Shown piece after piece: positions 1 through 6,973 of a stretch of 17,276 bases of DNA. Position numbers and translations under genes: made by a program. The DNA is from Vulcanimicrobiota bacterium (GTDB lineage: Bacteria; Vulcanimicrobiota; Vulcanimicrobiia; Vulcanimicrobiales; Vulcanimicrobiaceae). The stretch is from assembly GCA_014305015.1 (NCBI GenBank), contig JACRUB010000149.1, positions 1 to 17,276 of the forward strand, written 5' to 3'. A model generated the notes under the pieces. The model was not told where the DNA came from, did not search any database, and was given only the letters and a program-made list of their open reading frames with translations. Numbering within the stretch: position 1 is the stretch's first letter; each line of letters starts with the position of its first letter.

Positions 1-470
1 ACGGCCGCGTCGGCGCGCTCCGCCGCGCCTTGGACGAGGACGGATATCTGCATTTGCCGATTATGGCCTACTCCGCAAAATATGCGTCCGCGTTTTATGG
101 ACCGTTTCGCGAGGCCGCAGGCTCGACGCCGCAATTCGGTGACCGCAGAACCTACCAGATGGACCCGCCGAACCTGCGCGAGGCGCTAAGGGAAATTGAA
201 CTAGATATAGCCGAAGGTGCCGACATCGTCATGATCAAGCCCGCACTAGCATATCTCGACGTCGTGCGCGCCGCCCGCGAATGCTTTGACGTGCCGATTG
301 CCGTTTATAATGTCAGCGGCGAATACGCGATGGTGCGCGCAGCCGCGGATCAGGGATGGATCGACGGCGAGCGCGCCATCGACGAACTACTGGTTTCATT
401 TGTGCGCGCCGGCGCCGACATCATTATCACCTATTTCGCAAAGGATTACGCGGCACGCGCACAGCGATGA
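1..470 (+). CDS. hemB: Delta-aminolevulinic acid dehydratase (porphobilinogen synthase), C-terminal part
   Basis: This is the 3' part of hemB. The reading frame is open from base 3, so the gene begins upstream of the window and about 155 C-terminal residues are visible. HemB condenses two 5-aminolevulinate molecules to porphobilinogen in the cytoplasm. Family motifs are continuous: IMAYSAKYASAFYGPFREAA with the first conserved active-site lysine, then GDRRTYQMDP, then ADIVMIKPALAYLD with the Schiff-base lysine, YNVSGEYAM near the substrate site, and the closing RAGADIIITYFAKD. The stop TGA overlaps the ATG of the next gene as ATGA, so the two are probably translationally coupled. It is the first visible gene of a tetrapyrrole operon; what lies upstream (hemC would be expected somewhere) cannot be seen. 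Identification is secure. Confidence 0.97.
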   Translation, partial: GRVGALRRALDEDGYLHLPIMAYSAKYASAFYGPFREAAGSTPQFGDRRTYQMDPPNLREALREIELDIAEGADIVMIKPALAYLDVVRAARECFDVPIAVYNVSGEYAMVRAAADQGWIDGERAIDELLVSFVRAGADIIITYFAKDYAARAQR

Positions 471-1027
471 ACGATCTCGGCATTTGTATTCTAGCCGGCG
501 GAGAAGCCACGCGCCTGCCTCGCAAACTTGAGCGCACCGTCGGATCAAAACCACTGCTCGCGCGCGTTTACGAAAATCTCAAGGGACCGTATCCCGTCTA
601 CATCTCGGCGAAATCAACATTTTCACCGGCGCTGGACGCAGTGCTCGGTTGCCCGCTTATCATCGACCGCTGGGCCCGCCGCGGTCCGCTCGCCGGCATT
701 CTTACGGTATTTTCTGAAGTGATGCACGAGCGGATGTTTGTGTGCGCCGCCGACGCACCGTTCGTTGATATCGCTGCCGTACAAACGCTAGCACAATCGT
801 GGCAACCCGAGGACCAAGCGGTCGCCGCGGAGCCGTTGCTGGCCATTTACCAGCGCGAGGCATTTCTAAATGAAGGACTGGCCGTTCTGCTCCGCGGCTC
901 AGGCGCAGTAAAAGATGTCACGCGCAAGTTGCGCATGCGAACGGTTGGGCTCCCAGCGCGCACGAGCATCAATATGAATACCGAAGCAGACTTTAAAAAC
1001 ATCCGGAAGTACGAGGTTGCCACGTGA
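467..1027 (+). CDS. MobA-like molybdenum cofactor guanylyltransferase / NTP transferase
   Basis: A 186-residue protein of the MobA-like NTP-transferase fold. MobA attaches GMP from GTP to molybdopterin to form the guanine dinucleotide cofactor. Visible motifs are ILAGGEATRL near residue 8 (the nucleotide-binding LAGGxxxRM loop, here with Leu-Pro after Arg), a Lys a few residues on, RRGPLAGI in the middle (MobA GPLxGI) and CAADAPFVD (the metal-binding DxP site). Length fits MobA, usually about 190-200 residues. The ATG at 467 sits in the ATGA overlap with hemB; an in-frame upstream start at 356 lies inside hemB and is not needed. The 3' end overlaps hemL as GTGA. No other molybdenum cofactor gene is nearby. 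The nucleotide and acceptor could therefore differ from MobA, and I give no symbol. Fold confidence is high, exact substrate is not. Confidence 0.82.
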   Translation: MNDLGICILAGGEATRLPRKLERTVGSKPLLARVYENLKGPYPVYISAKSTFSPALDAVLGCPLIIDRWARRGPLAGILTVFSEVMHERMFVCAADAPFVDIAAVQTLAQSWQPEDQAVAAEPLLAIYQREAFLNEGLAVLLRGSGAVKDVTRKLRMRTVGLPARTSINMNTEADFKNIRKYEVAT

Positions 1028-2322
1028 GGCTCGAGCGCTCCATATCTGCATTTGCACGGGCGCGGCGCGTCATCGCCGGCGGCGTCAATTCGCCGGTGCG
1101 CGCCTTTAAATCCGTCGGCGGTTCACCGGTCTTCATGAAAGCGGGAGCGGGAGCACATCTCTTCGATCTCGACGATCACGAATACATCGATTACGTGCTT
1201 TCGTGGGGCCCGCTCATTCTGGGCCACGCGCATCCTTCGGTCATCAAAGCCATTACGGCAGCGGCGGCGAAAGGCACGTCGTTCGGAACGCCGACTGAAG
1301 CAGAAAGCGAACTCGCCGAACTCGTGTGCGCGATGGTACCTTCGATCGACCGCGTACGCTTCACGTCGAGCGGCACCGAAGCAACGATGAGCGCCGTTCG
1401 GCTCGCGCGCGGATTTACCGGGCGCGATCGCATCATCAAGTTCGCCGGCTGCTATCACGGACATGGCGATTCGTTTCTCATCGCGGCTGGAAGCGGCGCA
1501 CTCACGAACGGCGTTCCAAATTCTCCGGGCGTTACGCCGGGAACGGCCGCCGATACCATCATTCTTCCATTTAACGACGCCCAAGCGGTTGCCGCCGCCT
1601 TCGAGCGCTATGCCGGCGAAATTGCAGCGGTCATCGTTGAACCGTATGTAGGCAACATGGGGATGATCTTGCCGATCGACGGCTATCTGCAGAGCTTGCG
1701 CGACCTCACCAAGAAGAACGACGCGCTCTTGATTTTCGATGAGGTGATGACCGGTTTTCGTGTCGCGCCCGGCGGCGTGCAAGACCGTGAACATATCTTG
1801 CCGGATATCACGACGCTTGGAAAAATCGTCGGCGGCGGACTCCCCGTGGGTGCATTCGGCGGCCACGCGCAGATCATGCAATCACTCTCGCCGGACGGAC
1901 CGATTTATCAGGCCGGCACTCTGTCGGGAAATCCGCTTGCAATGGCAGCTGGGATCGCGACACTGCGCGCACTGCAAGACGGCGCCATCTACGAGCGGCT
2001 CGAGGAGATGAGCGGCCGCCTTGCGGGCGGTCTGCAAACGGTTTTCGATAAGCATGGGATCAAACATCAAAGCTACCGCCGTGGTTCGATGTTCTGCACG
2101 TTCTTCTGTGAGGGACCGGTTACCGATCTCGAAAGCGCTCTGAAAGCCGACACTGTTTTCTACGGAAAGTTCTTCCACGAGATGCTGGGTCGCGGCGTCT
2201 ATCTTGCACCCTCGCAATTCGAAGCCGGATTCTTGAGTACGGCGCACACCACGCAAGATATCGACCACACAATCGCCGCCGCGGACGATGCAATTGCTGC
2301 AATTTTTGCGAGAGTTCCGTGA
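1024..2322 (+). CDS. hemL: Glutamate-1-semialdehyde 2,1-aminomutase
   Basis: A 432-residue PLP enzyme that converts glutamate-1-semialdehyde to 5-aminolevulinate, the second step of the C5 route; the first is HemA, encoded two genes downstream. It has the class III aminotransferase layout of the family: AGGVNSPVRAFKSVGG at the N-terminus, SSGTEATMSAVRLARG (residues 115-130) for phosphate binding, CYHGHGDS near 143, IFDEVMTGFR near 237 with the PLP-ring Asp, and TLGKIVGGGLPVGAFGG, in which Lys267 should form the Schiff base. Length is standard. The start is GTG 1024, within a GTGA overlap with the preceding stop, and GAGG about 7 nt upstream is a good ribosome binding site. The 3' end overlaps rex, again as GTGA. 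Confidence 0.97.
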   Translation: MRLERSISAFARARRVIAGGVNSPVRAFKSVGGSPVFMKAGAGAHLFDLDDHEYIDYVLSWGPLILGHAHPSVIKAITAAAAKGTSFGTPTEAESELAELVCAMVPSIDRVRFTSSGTEATMSAVRLARGFTGRDRIIKFAGCYHGHGDSFLIAAGSGALTNGVPNSPGVTPGTAADTIILPFNDAQAVAAAFERYAGEIAAVIVEPYVGNMGMILPIDGYLQSLRDLTKKNDALLIFDEVMTGFRVAPGGVQDREHILPDITTLGKIVGGGLPVGAFGGHAQIMQSLSPDGPIYQAGTLSGNPLAMAAGIATLRALQDGAIYERLEEMSGRLAGGLQTVFDKHGIKHQSYRRGSMFCTFFCEGPVTDLESALKADTVFYGKFFHEMLGRGVYLAPSQFEAGFLSTAHTTQDIDHTIAAADDAIAAIFARVP

Positions 2323-2984
2323 TACATCCCGGCAAGACCGTGCCACTCTATCCGGAGATCAACGAGGTCTCGATTCCGCGGCTCTTTGCCTACCATCGTG
2401 CGCTTGCCGCCGTCGCTGCTACGGGCAAGACGCTCATCACCTCGCAAGGCCTTGCGGCTTTGCTTGGGATCGAGATTTCAAGCCATCAAATTCGAAAGGA
2501 GCTCTGCGCACTCGGGCCGCGCGGACGCCGCGGTCACGGCTATGCGATAAATCCGTTAGTCCAGCAGTTGGCTCTCGTACTAGGATTGGATCATGATTGG
2601 CGCATCGCCATCCTCGGCTTCGGGTACTTAGGACATGCGTTTGCGACTTTTATCACCGCGCGCGAAGAACGGTTTAAGGTAGGCGCCATTTTCGATACTT
2701 CACCCTCCGTCGTCGGAGGAGAATGGCAAGGCATCCGCGTGCACGATTCGAGCGAACTGGAACATATTTTGCCGGGCACATCCTGTAACATTGGCGTTAT
2801 TGCGGTACCGGCAGCTGCCGCGCAGGAGCAAGCCAAGCGCCTTGCTGCGCACGTCGGAGCGATTTTGAACTTCGCCCCGATCAGCCTCGGGCTTGATGTG
2901 CCGGTCATCGTTCGCAATATCGATCTCGCGGGGGAAATGTCGATCCTCACGCACCGCTTGAGCTTCGCGCAAGGTTTAGCATAG
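2319..2984 (+). CDS. rex: Redox-sensing transcriptional repressor Rex
   Basis: A 221-residue Rex-family repressor. Rex proteins bind DNA when NADH/NAD+ is low and release it when NADH rises. The N-terminal winged helix (about residues 15-75) shows VSIPRLFAYHRAL, then SSHQIRKELCALGPRGRRGHGY, which matches the family SSxQIRKDLSxFGxxGxxGxGY with several substitutions (ELCALG for DLSYFG). The C-terminal Rossmann domain has ILGFGYLGHAFA (GxGxxG, about 100-105), a FDTSP acidic turn, VPAAAAQEQAKRL, and GAILNFAPISL followed by NIDLAGEM, all hallmarks of Rex. The start is GTG 2319 in a GTGA overlap with hemL, and hemA begins 3 nt after the stop. The position directly before hemA matches the rex-hemACD operon of Streptomyces coelicolor, so autoregulation and control of haem genes are plausible. 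I found no convincing Rex operator in the window; the operon promoter lies upstream. Confidence 0.93.
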   Translation: MIHPGKTVPLYPEINEVSIPRLFAYHRALAAVAATGKTLITSQGLAALLGIEISSHQIRKELCALGPRGRRGHGYAINPLVQQLALVLGLDHDWRIAILGFGYLGHAFATFITAREERFKVGAIFDTSPSVVGGEWQGIRVHDSSELEHILPGTSCNIGVIAVPAAAAQEQAKRLAAHVGAILNFAPISLGLDVPVIVRNIDLAGEMSILTHRLSFAQGLA

Positions 2985-2987
2985 AAT

Positions 2988-4313
2988 ATGCCTCTTGTCT
3001 GTGTCGGACTCTCCCACCACACGGCGCCGCTGGACGTTCGCTCGAGCCACGCTTTTCCGGCCGCGCGTATGGGCGAAGCGCTCACGGCGCTACGAGATTA
3101 CGAGGCCGTTCGCGAAGCCGTCATGCTCTCCACGTGTGGACGGCTTGAAATCTATGCAGAACTCGAAGACTACGAAGCCGGCGTCGCGCAAATCAAGATG
3201 TTTTTGCAGAACTTTCGACACGGGGACGTCTCGGATTTAGAATCATATCTCTACACGTTGCTCGGACGGCAAGCAATTCAGCATTTGTTCCGGGTAAGTA
3301 CCGGCCTGGATTCAATGCTTATCGGCGAAGCTGAAATTCTGGGACAAGTCAAAGAAGCGTATATCCAAGCGCAAAAAGCGCAGTCGCTCGGCAAGACGTT
3401 GCATAAACTGTTTCGCGAAGCGCTCAATGCCGGAAAAGCCGCGCGCTCGCAAACCGGCATCGGTAACGACTCGGTGAGCATTGCAAGCGCGGCAATCGAT
3501 ATGGCAAAGCAACACGTGCCCGATCTGAGCGATGCCTCCGTTGTCGTCATAGGCGCAGGGAAGATGGGGCGCACGGCCGCCAAACGCTTGCGCGCCGAGG
3601 GCGCGCAGCACATTTACGTCACGAACCGCACGATTCGGCGCGCGCAGGATGTTATTGCGGAAATCGGTCACGGGCACGTCGTCGAGATGCCGGGACTTTC
3701 GGGCGCAATTGCATCGGCCGATCTGGTTGTCACTTCCACAGGCGCCTCGCACTTTATTCTGACCCCGGAAAATATCGGCGAAGCTATGCTGGAGCGCCCC
3801 GGACGGCCACTGGTGATTATCGATATCGCCGTTCCACGCGACGCGGACCCCGCCATTGCGGAGATTCCGGGGGTTCGCCTGATCGATATCGATGGGCTCA
3901 AGGGCGTTGTCGATTCGACGCTGCAAGCGCGGCGCGAAGCAATTCCGCACGTCGAAGAGATTATCGACGAATACATCGAGCGTTTTGGCCATTGGTATCA
4001 AAGCCGCACTGCCGTGCCCGTCATCGCGTCGCTTACACAAAAGGCCGAACTCATTCGAAAGCGCGAGATGGAGCGGCTCTTTGCACGGTGTCCCGAACTG
4101 AGCGAACGCGAGCGCATGCTCATCACGGGATCGTCGCTGACCATTATCTCGAGGTTGCTGCACAACGTAGTGACAAAGATTCGCGATAAAGCCGTGAGCA
4201 ATCACGCGGAGGCGATCAGTCACGCGCGCATTCTCGATGAGCTTTTTGATCTGCAGATCAGCGACCAGGTGCCCGCGGCCACCATATCCGATCTCCTCGA
4301 TGCCGAGGAGTAG
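2988..4313 (+). CDS. hemA: Glutamyl-tRNA reductase
   Basis: A 441-residue NADPH-dependent enzyme that reduces glutamyl-tRNA(Glu) to glutamate-1-semialdehyde, the committed step of C5 tetrapyrrole synthesis. The N-terminal catalytic domain starts with VCVGLSHHTAPLDVR and carries the nucleophile Cys50 in STCGRLEIY; the family consensus is STCNR, so Asn is replaced by Gly here. STGLDSMLIGEAEILGQVK (about 104-122) is the family signature. The NADPH domain has VVIGAGKMG at about 187-194 and TNRT soon after. The C-terminal helical dimerisation domain follows (RSRTAVPVI-type region, here SRTAVPVIASLTQKAE). ATG 2988 follows the rex stop by 3 nt. The gene's end overlaps the next gene by 14 nt. Upstream AAGG is rather far (about 13 nt), so translation may depend on coupling to rex. 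Confidence 0.97.
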   Translation: MPLVCVGLSHHTAPLDVRSSHAFPAARMGEALTALRDYEAVREAVMLSTCGRLEIYAELEDYEAGVAQIKMFLQNFRHGDVSDLESYLYTLLGRQAIQHLFRVSTGLDSMLIGEAEILGQVKEAYIQAQKAQSLGKTLHKLFREALNAGKAARSQTGIGNDSVSIASAAIDMAKQHVPDLSDASVVVIGAGKMGRTAAKRLRAEGAQHIYVTNRTIRRAQDVIAEIGHGHVVEMPGLSGAIASADLVVTSTGASHFILTPENIGEAMLERPGRPLVIIDIAVPRDADPAIAEIPGVRLIDIDGLKGVVDSTLQARREAIPHVEEIIDEYIERFGHWYQSRTAVPVIASLTQKAELIRKREMERLFARCPELSERERMLITGSSLTIISRLLHNVVTKIRDKAVSNHAEAISHARILDELFDLQISDQVPAATISDLLDAEE

Positions 4314-5820
4314 GCCTGCTCAGGGCAAGGTTTCTCTGGTCGGAGCGGGCCCCGGCGATCCCGGCCTGCTCACTCTCAAGGCGGCGCGCGCCCTTCGCAA
4401 CGCAGATGTGTTGCTGCACGATTATCTCGCATCGGAAGCGACGGTTGCCCTTGCTTCGGAGTCGTGTGAAAAAATCTACGTCGGCAAGACCGCCGGCGCA
4501 CATACGCTTTCGCAGGATGAAATTAACGCGTTGATAGTGCGCAAAGCACGCGAGGGAAAACGTGTGGTTCGCCTCAAAGGGGGTGATCCGTTTGTCTTTG
4601 GACGCGGCGCCGAAGAAGCGCAAGTCCTACACGAAGCGGGCATCGCGTTCGAAATCATCCCCGGCATAAGTTCTGCCATCGCAGCCCCCGCATACGCGGG
4701 TATTCCGGTTACGCACCGCGCGCATAATGTGGCCTTCACGGTTCTTACCGGACACGAAGATCCGACCAAACCGGAATCGGGCATCGACTGGTCGCGGTAT
4801 GCGGCTCCAAACCAAACGCTCGTGCTTCTCATGGCAATGGGCAATCTCGCAGCTATTGTGAAAAAACTGCGCGACAACGGGCTTTCGGATGACACGCGTG
4901 TGGCGGTCATTCGCGAGGGCACCCGGCCAACGCAGCAGACACTGGTGGGAACGCTTGCAACGATCGTAGACGAAGTGCAGCGGGCGCAGATCGGTGCGCC
5001 CGCCATCGTCGTTATCGGCGATGTCGTTCAGGTACGCGAAGAACTACGCTGGTTTGATACGGGACCGCTTTTCGCAAAGCGCGTGCTCATTACCCGGCCC
5101 GCCGGATCGAACGCGGCATTTGAGAGCGAGCTCTTGGAGCGCGGAGCGCAACCGGTGCTTGCCCCGGTCATTGCAATCGGGCCGCCGGACGATCCGGTCG
5201 CTGCGCGTCAAGCCGTGGAATTCATCAGCGAATACCACTGGGTGGTCTTTACGTCGCAGAAGGGTGTCCAAGCGTTCTTTGCGCACTTGCGGGAAATGGG
5301 CGAGGACGCGCGCTACCTGCGTCACACGCGCGTTGCCGCAATCGGTCCGAAAACGGCTGAGGCACTTCTTGCCCATGGAATTCATGCCAATCTTGTGCCG
5401 GACCGGTATGTGAGCGAGAAGCTTGCAGCCGCGCTGGACGAACACGCGCGGCCGTCGGACCGGATACTGCTCTTTCGCGCACAAGAGGGGCGCGAAGTCA
5501 TCGAAAACGCGGAGAGTGTTGCCGCATACAAGACCTCGATCGTTCTCGATCCTGACTTCGAAGAAAAGGTCACGAGCGCGGACATTCTGACGTTTACGAG
5601 CGCGAGTACCGTAAAGGGCTTCGTTGAAAATCTTGGGGAGGATGCCGTGCCTTTATCCCGCGGCAAAATCGTTGCATGCATCGGTCCGATTACGGCCCAA
5701 GCCGCCAGCGAGGCCGGCCTTTGCGTGGATGTTGTGGCAGACGACTTTACGGTTGGTGGTTTAATTGACGCGCTCGAAGGCGCGCTCGCGCCGGCAGGCT
5801 CCTCGCATCGACAGGCTTAG
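4300..5820 (+). CDS. cobA-hemD: Fused uroporphyrinogen-III C-methyltransferase / uroporphyrinogen-III synthase
   Basis: A 506-residue two-domain protein. Residues about 9-250 are the SAM-dependent methyltransferase (CobA/SUMT) that makes precorrin-2: KVSLVGAGPGDPGLLTL, RLKGGDPFVFGRGAEE (about 91-106), IPGISSAIAAPAYAGIPVTHR and LVLLMAMGN. Residues about 258-500 are HemD, which cyclises hydroxymethylbilane to uroporphyrinogen III: KRVLITRPAGSN, VVFTSQKGVQAFF, VAAIGPKTAEAL, ILTFTSASTVKGF and CIGPITAQAA. CobA-HemD fusions are known in several bacterial groups, including Clostridia. One polypeptide therefore makes uroporphyrinogen III and starts its diversion to siroheme or cobalamin. I prefer ATG 4300, 14 nt inside hemA, because CobA homology begins right after it; ATG-equivalent 4237 would add 21 residues with no family similarity. 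The gene overlaps the downstream DUF92 gene. Confidence 0.95.
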   Translation: MPRSRPAQGKVSLVGAGPGDPGLLTLKAARALRNADVLLHDYLASEATVALASESCEKIYVGKTAGAHTLSQDEINALIVRKAREGKRVVRLKGGDPFVFGRGAEEAQVLHEAGIAFEIIPGISSAIAAPAYAGIPVTHRAHNVAFTVLTGHEDPTKPESGIDWSRYAAPNQTLVLLMAMGNLAAIVKKLRDNGLSDDTRVAVIREGTRPTQQTLVGTLATIVDEVQRAQIGAPAIVVIGDVVQVREELRWFDTGPLFAKRVLITRPAGSNAAFESELLERGAQPVLAPVIAIGPPDDPVAARQAVEFISEYHWVVFTSQKGVQAFFAHLREMGEDARYLRHTRVAAIGPKTAEALLAHGIHANLVPDRYVSEKLAAALDEHARPSDRILLFRAQEGREVIENAESVAAYKTSIVLDPDFEEKVTSADILTFTSASTVKGFVENLGEDAVPLSRGKIVACIGPITAQAASEAGLCVDVVADDFTVGGLIDALEGALAPAGSSHRQA

Positions 5821-6625
5821 CCTCGCACCGCTAACCAACTTCGACATCGGCGCGTTCTTCGCGATCTTGATTGCGCTTGCCGCATGGCGGGCAAAAGTGC
5901 TCACGGGGACGGGCGCACTCGCAGCCGTCATCATCGGAACGCTTGTGTACGGAAGCGGCGGCTGGCCGAACGCCGCCGTCCTCTTTGCATTTTTCATCAG
6001 TTCCGTCATTCTCTCGCGTATCGGGAGAGCACGAAAGAAGAACCTTGTTGATGCCGGAAAACTCGGCGCCCGCGACGGCGAACAAGTTCTTGCCAACGGT
6101 TTGGTTGCGGCAGTGTGCGCGATGTTCGCACTCGGCGGAAATCCACTTTGGCAGATTGGTTTCGTTGCGGCATTTGCGACCGCTACCTCAGATACATGGG
6201 CGACAGAGACTGGCACGCTCGTGCGTGTTGCACCGCGCTCGATCTTAACGGGCAAACCGATGCCGGTGGGCCTCTCGGGCGGAGTCACTTCGGCGGGCAC
6301 GGCGGCTGCATTGCTCGGCGCGCTTTTCGTTGCGCTAATCGCACTGTCTGTGCACGCGAGCGGCGCCGTGCTCGCGGTGACGATCGGCGGGTTTACCGGG
6401 TGTCTTGTCGACTCGGTACTCGGCGCTACGGTTCAAGCATTGCGCTACTGCGCGGGTTGCAAACGCTACTGCGAAACCGATCCACACGTGTGCGGCGCGG
6501 ACACAACCCTAATGCGCGGAGCGAATTGGATGAACAACGATGCGGTCAATTTTCTAGCGACGGTGTTTGGCGCCGCAACCGCAATCGGCGTTGTCTATTT
6601 CTTTCCGTACTTCTTTTCGAGGTAA
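5765..6625 (+). CDS. DUF92 (TIGR00297-type) polytopic membrane protein
   Basis: A DUF92-family integral membrane protein of up to 286 residues. Several hydrophobic segments span the chain (near residues 28-45, 50-62, 66-85, 112-125, 128-140, 178-205 and 265-283). Family features are LTGTGALAAVIIGTLVYGSGGW, ATATSDTWATETG (polar active-site-like loop), SGGVTSAGTAAALLGA, and a Cys/His cluster CAGCKRYCETDPHVCG before WMNNDAVNFLAT, as is usual for the C-terminus. Plant VTE6 and its cyanobacterial homologue belong to this family and act as phytyl-phosphate kinases, so an isoprenoid-phosphate kinase role is possible but unproven here. The TTG at 5765 is the only standard start before the first membrane segment and overlaps cobA-hemD by 56 nt, so the true start is uncertain. 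The last 31 nt overlap the converging glutaredoxin gene. Confidence 0.85.
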   Translation: MTRSKARSRRQAPRIDRLSLAPLTNFDIGAFFAILIALAAWRAKVLTGTGALAAVIIGTLVYGSGGWPNAAVLFAFFISSVILSRIGRARKKNLVDAGKLGARDGEQVLANGLVAAVCAMFALGGNPLWQIGFVAAFATATSDTWATETGTLVRVAPRSILTGKPMPVGLSGGVTSAGTAAALLGALFVALIALSVHASGAVLAVTIGGFTGCLVDSVLGATVQALRYCAGCKRYCETDPHVCGADTTLMRGANWMNNDAVNFLATVFGAATAIGVVYFFPYFFSR

Positions 6626-6843
6626 GGAATGATCGTATCGTCGTCATCGAGGATGGTATCACCGTCAACCATAACCGGAATTCCGGTCTGACCGGAGACC
6701 TGTTTGACGATGTCCCGGCTCGCGTGATCGTGCGGGACGTTCACCGTCTTATAGTCCAGTAGCAGATCGGTCATCTTCGAGCGTACTCGCGCGCAATAGT
6801 GGCACCACTCTGCCTGGTAGAGCACGATACCGGTGTCGGTCAA
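6595..6843 (-). CDS. Glutaredoxin / glutathione S-transferase N-terminal domain protein
   Basis: A small thioredoxin-fold protein of 82 residues. It opens TDTGIVLYQAEWCHYCARVR, giving a C14-H-Y-C17 redox pair in the glutaredoxin CxxC position. SGQTGIPVMVDGD contains the cis-proline (the TIPV-type turn), and DDDDTIIPYLEKKYG matches the GST N-domain end that binds the glutathione gamma-glutamyl group (usually S/D-x-x-I-xxYL). It probably acts as a cytosolic thiol-disulfide oxidoreductase. I chose TTG 6843 because GAGGAG lies 7 nt upstream, an excellent ribosome binding site. The open frame runs to 7014, but that N-terminal stretch looks like non-coding sequence. The gene converges on the DUF92 gene with a 31-nt tail-to-tail overlap and diverges from the TonB-like gene. 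Confidence 0.88.
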   Translation of the reverse strand: MTDTGIVLYQAEWCHYCARVRSKMTDLLLDYKTVNVPHDHASRDIVKQVSGQTGIPVMVDGDTILDDDDTIIPYLEKKYGKK

Positions 6844-6973
6844 AGCATTTCTCCTCGTAGTGTAAAGTCTTTGGCTAAGACCGTTCCCATTTTGGGTTGG
6901 TTGCAAGCATGCCGGCGAGGCGTCACCGAATACCACCCTGGAGCGATACCTGTTCACAGTGGAGCAAGCCTCG
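6844..6973. promoter_or_regulatory. Divergent intergenic region between glutaredoxin and TonB-like genes
   Basis: This 130-bp stretch separates two divergent genes and must hold promoters for both. On the - strand, the sequence TACACT about 18 nt before the GAGGAG site is a fair -10 candidate for the glutaredoxin gene; no clear -35 sits at the right distance. On the + strand, GGAG at 6961-6964 is the ribosome binding site for the TonB-like gene. A small inverted repeat CCCATTTTGGG lies near 6886-6896 and could be an operator or chance. Evidence is weak beyond the gene arrangement. Confidence 0.35.

Noticed and set aside
1123..1881. A 252-codon - strand frame opposite hemL
   Set aside because: Shadow of hemL; composition is Arg/His/Cys-rich with no motif.
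3312..4223. A 303-codon open frame on the - strand opposite hemA
   Set aside because: It lies wholly opposite a clear hemA, has no recognisable domain, and is rich in Arg, Asn and Ala as expected for the antisense of GC-rich coding DNA.
4237..4299. Upstream extension of cobA-hemD from 4237
   Set aside because: These 21 codons overlap hemA deeply and show no CobA similarity; ATG 4300 fits better.
4857..4878. TTGTGA half-site considered as a Rex operator
   Set aside because: Only one half matches, and it is inside the cobA-hemD coding region; no inverted TTCACAA partner follows.
6886..6896. CCCATTTTGGG as a terminator or operator
   Set aside because: The stem is only four bases and no T-run follows; listed only as a weak element of the divergent region.
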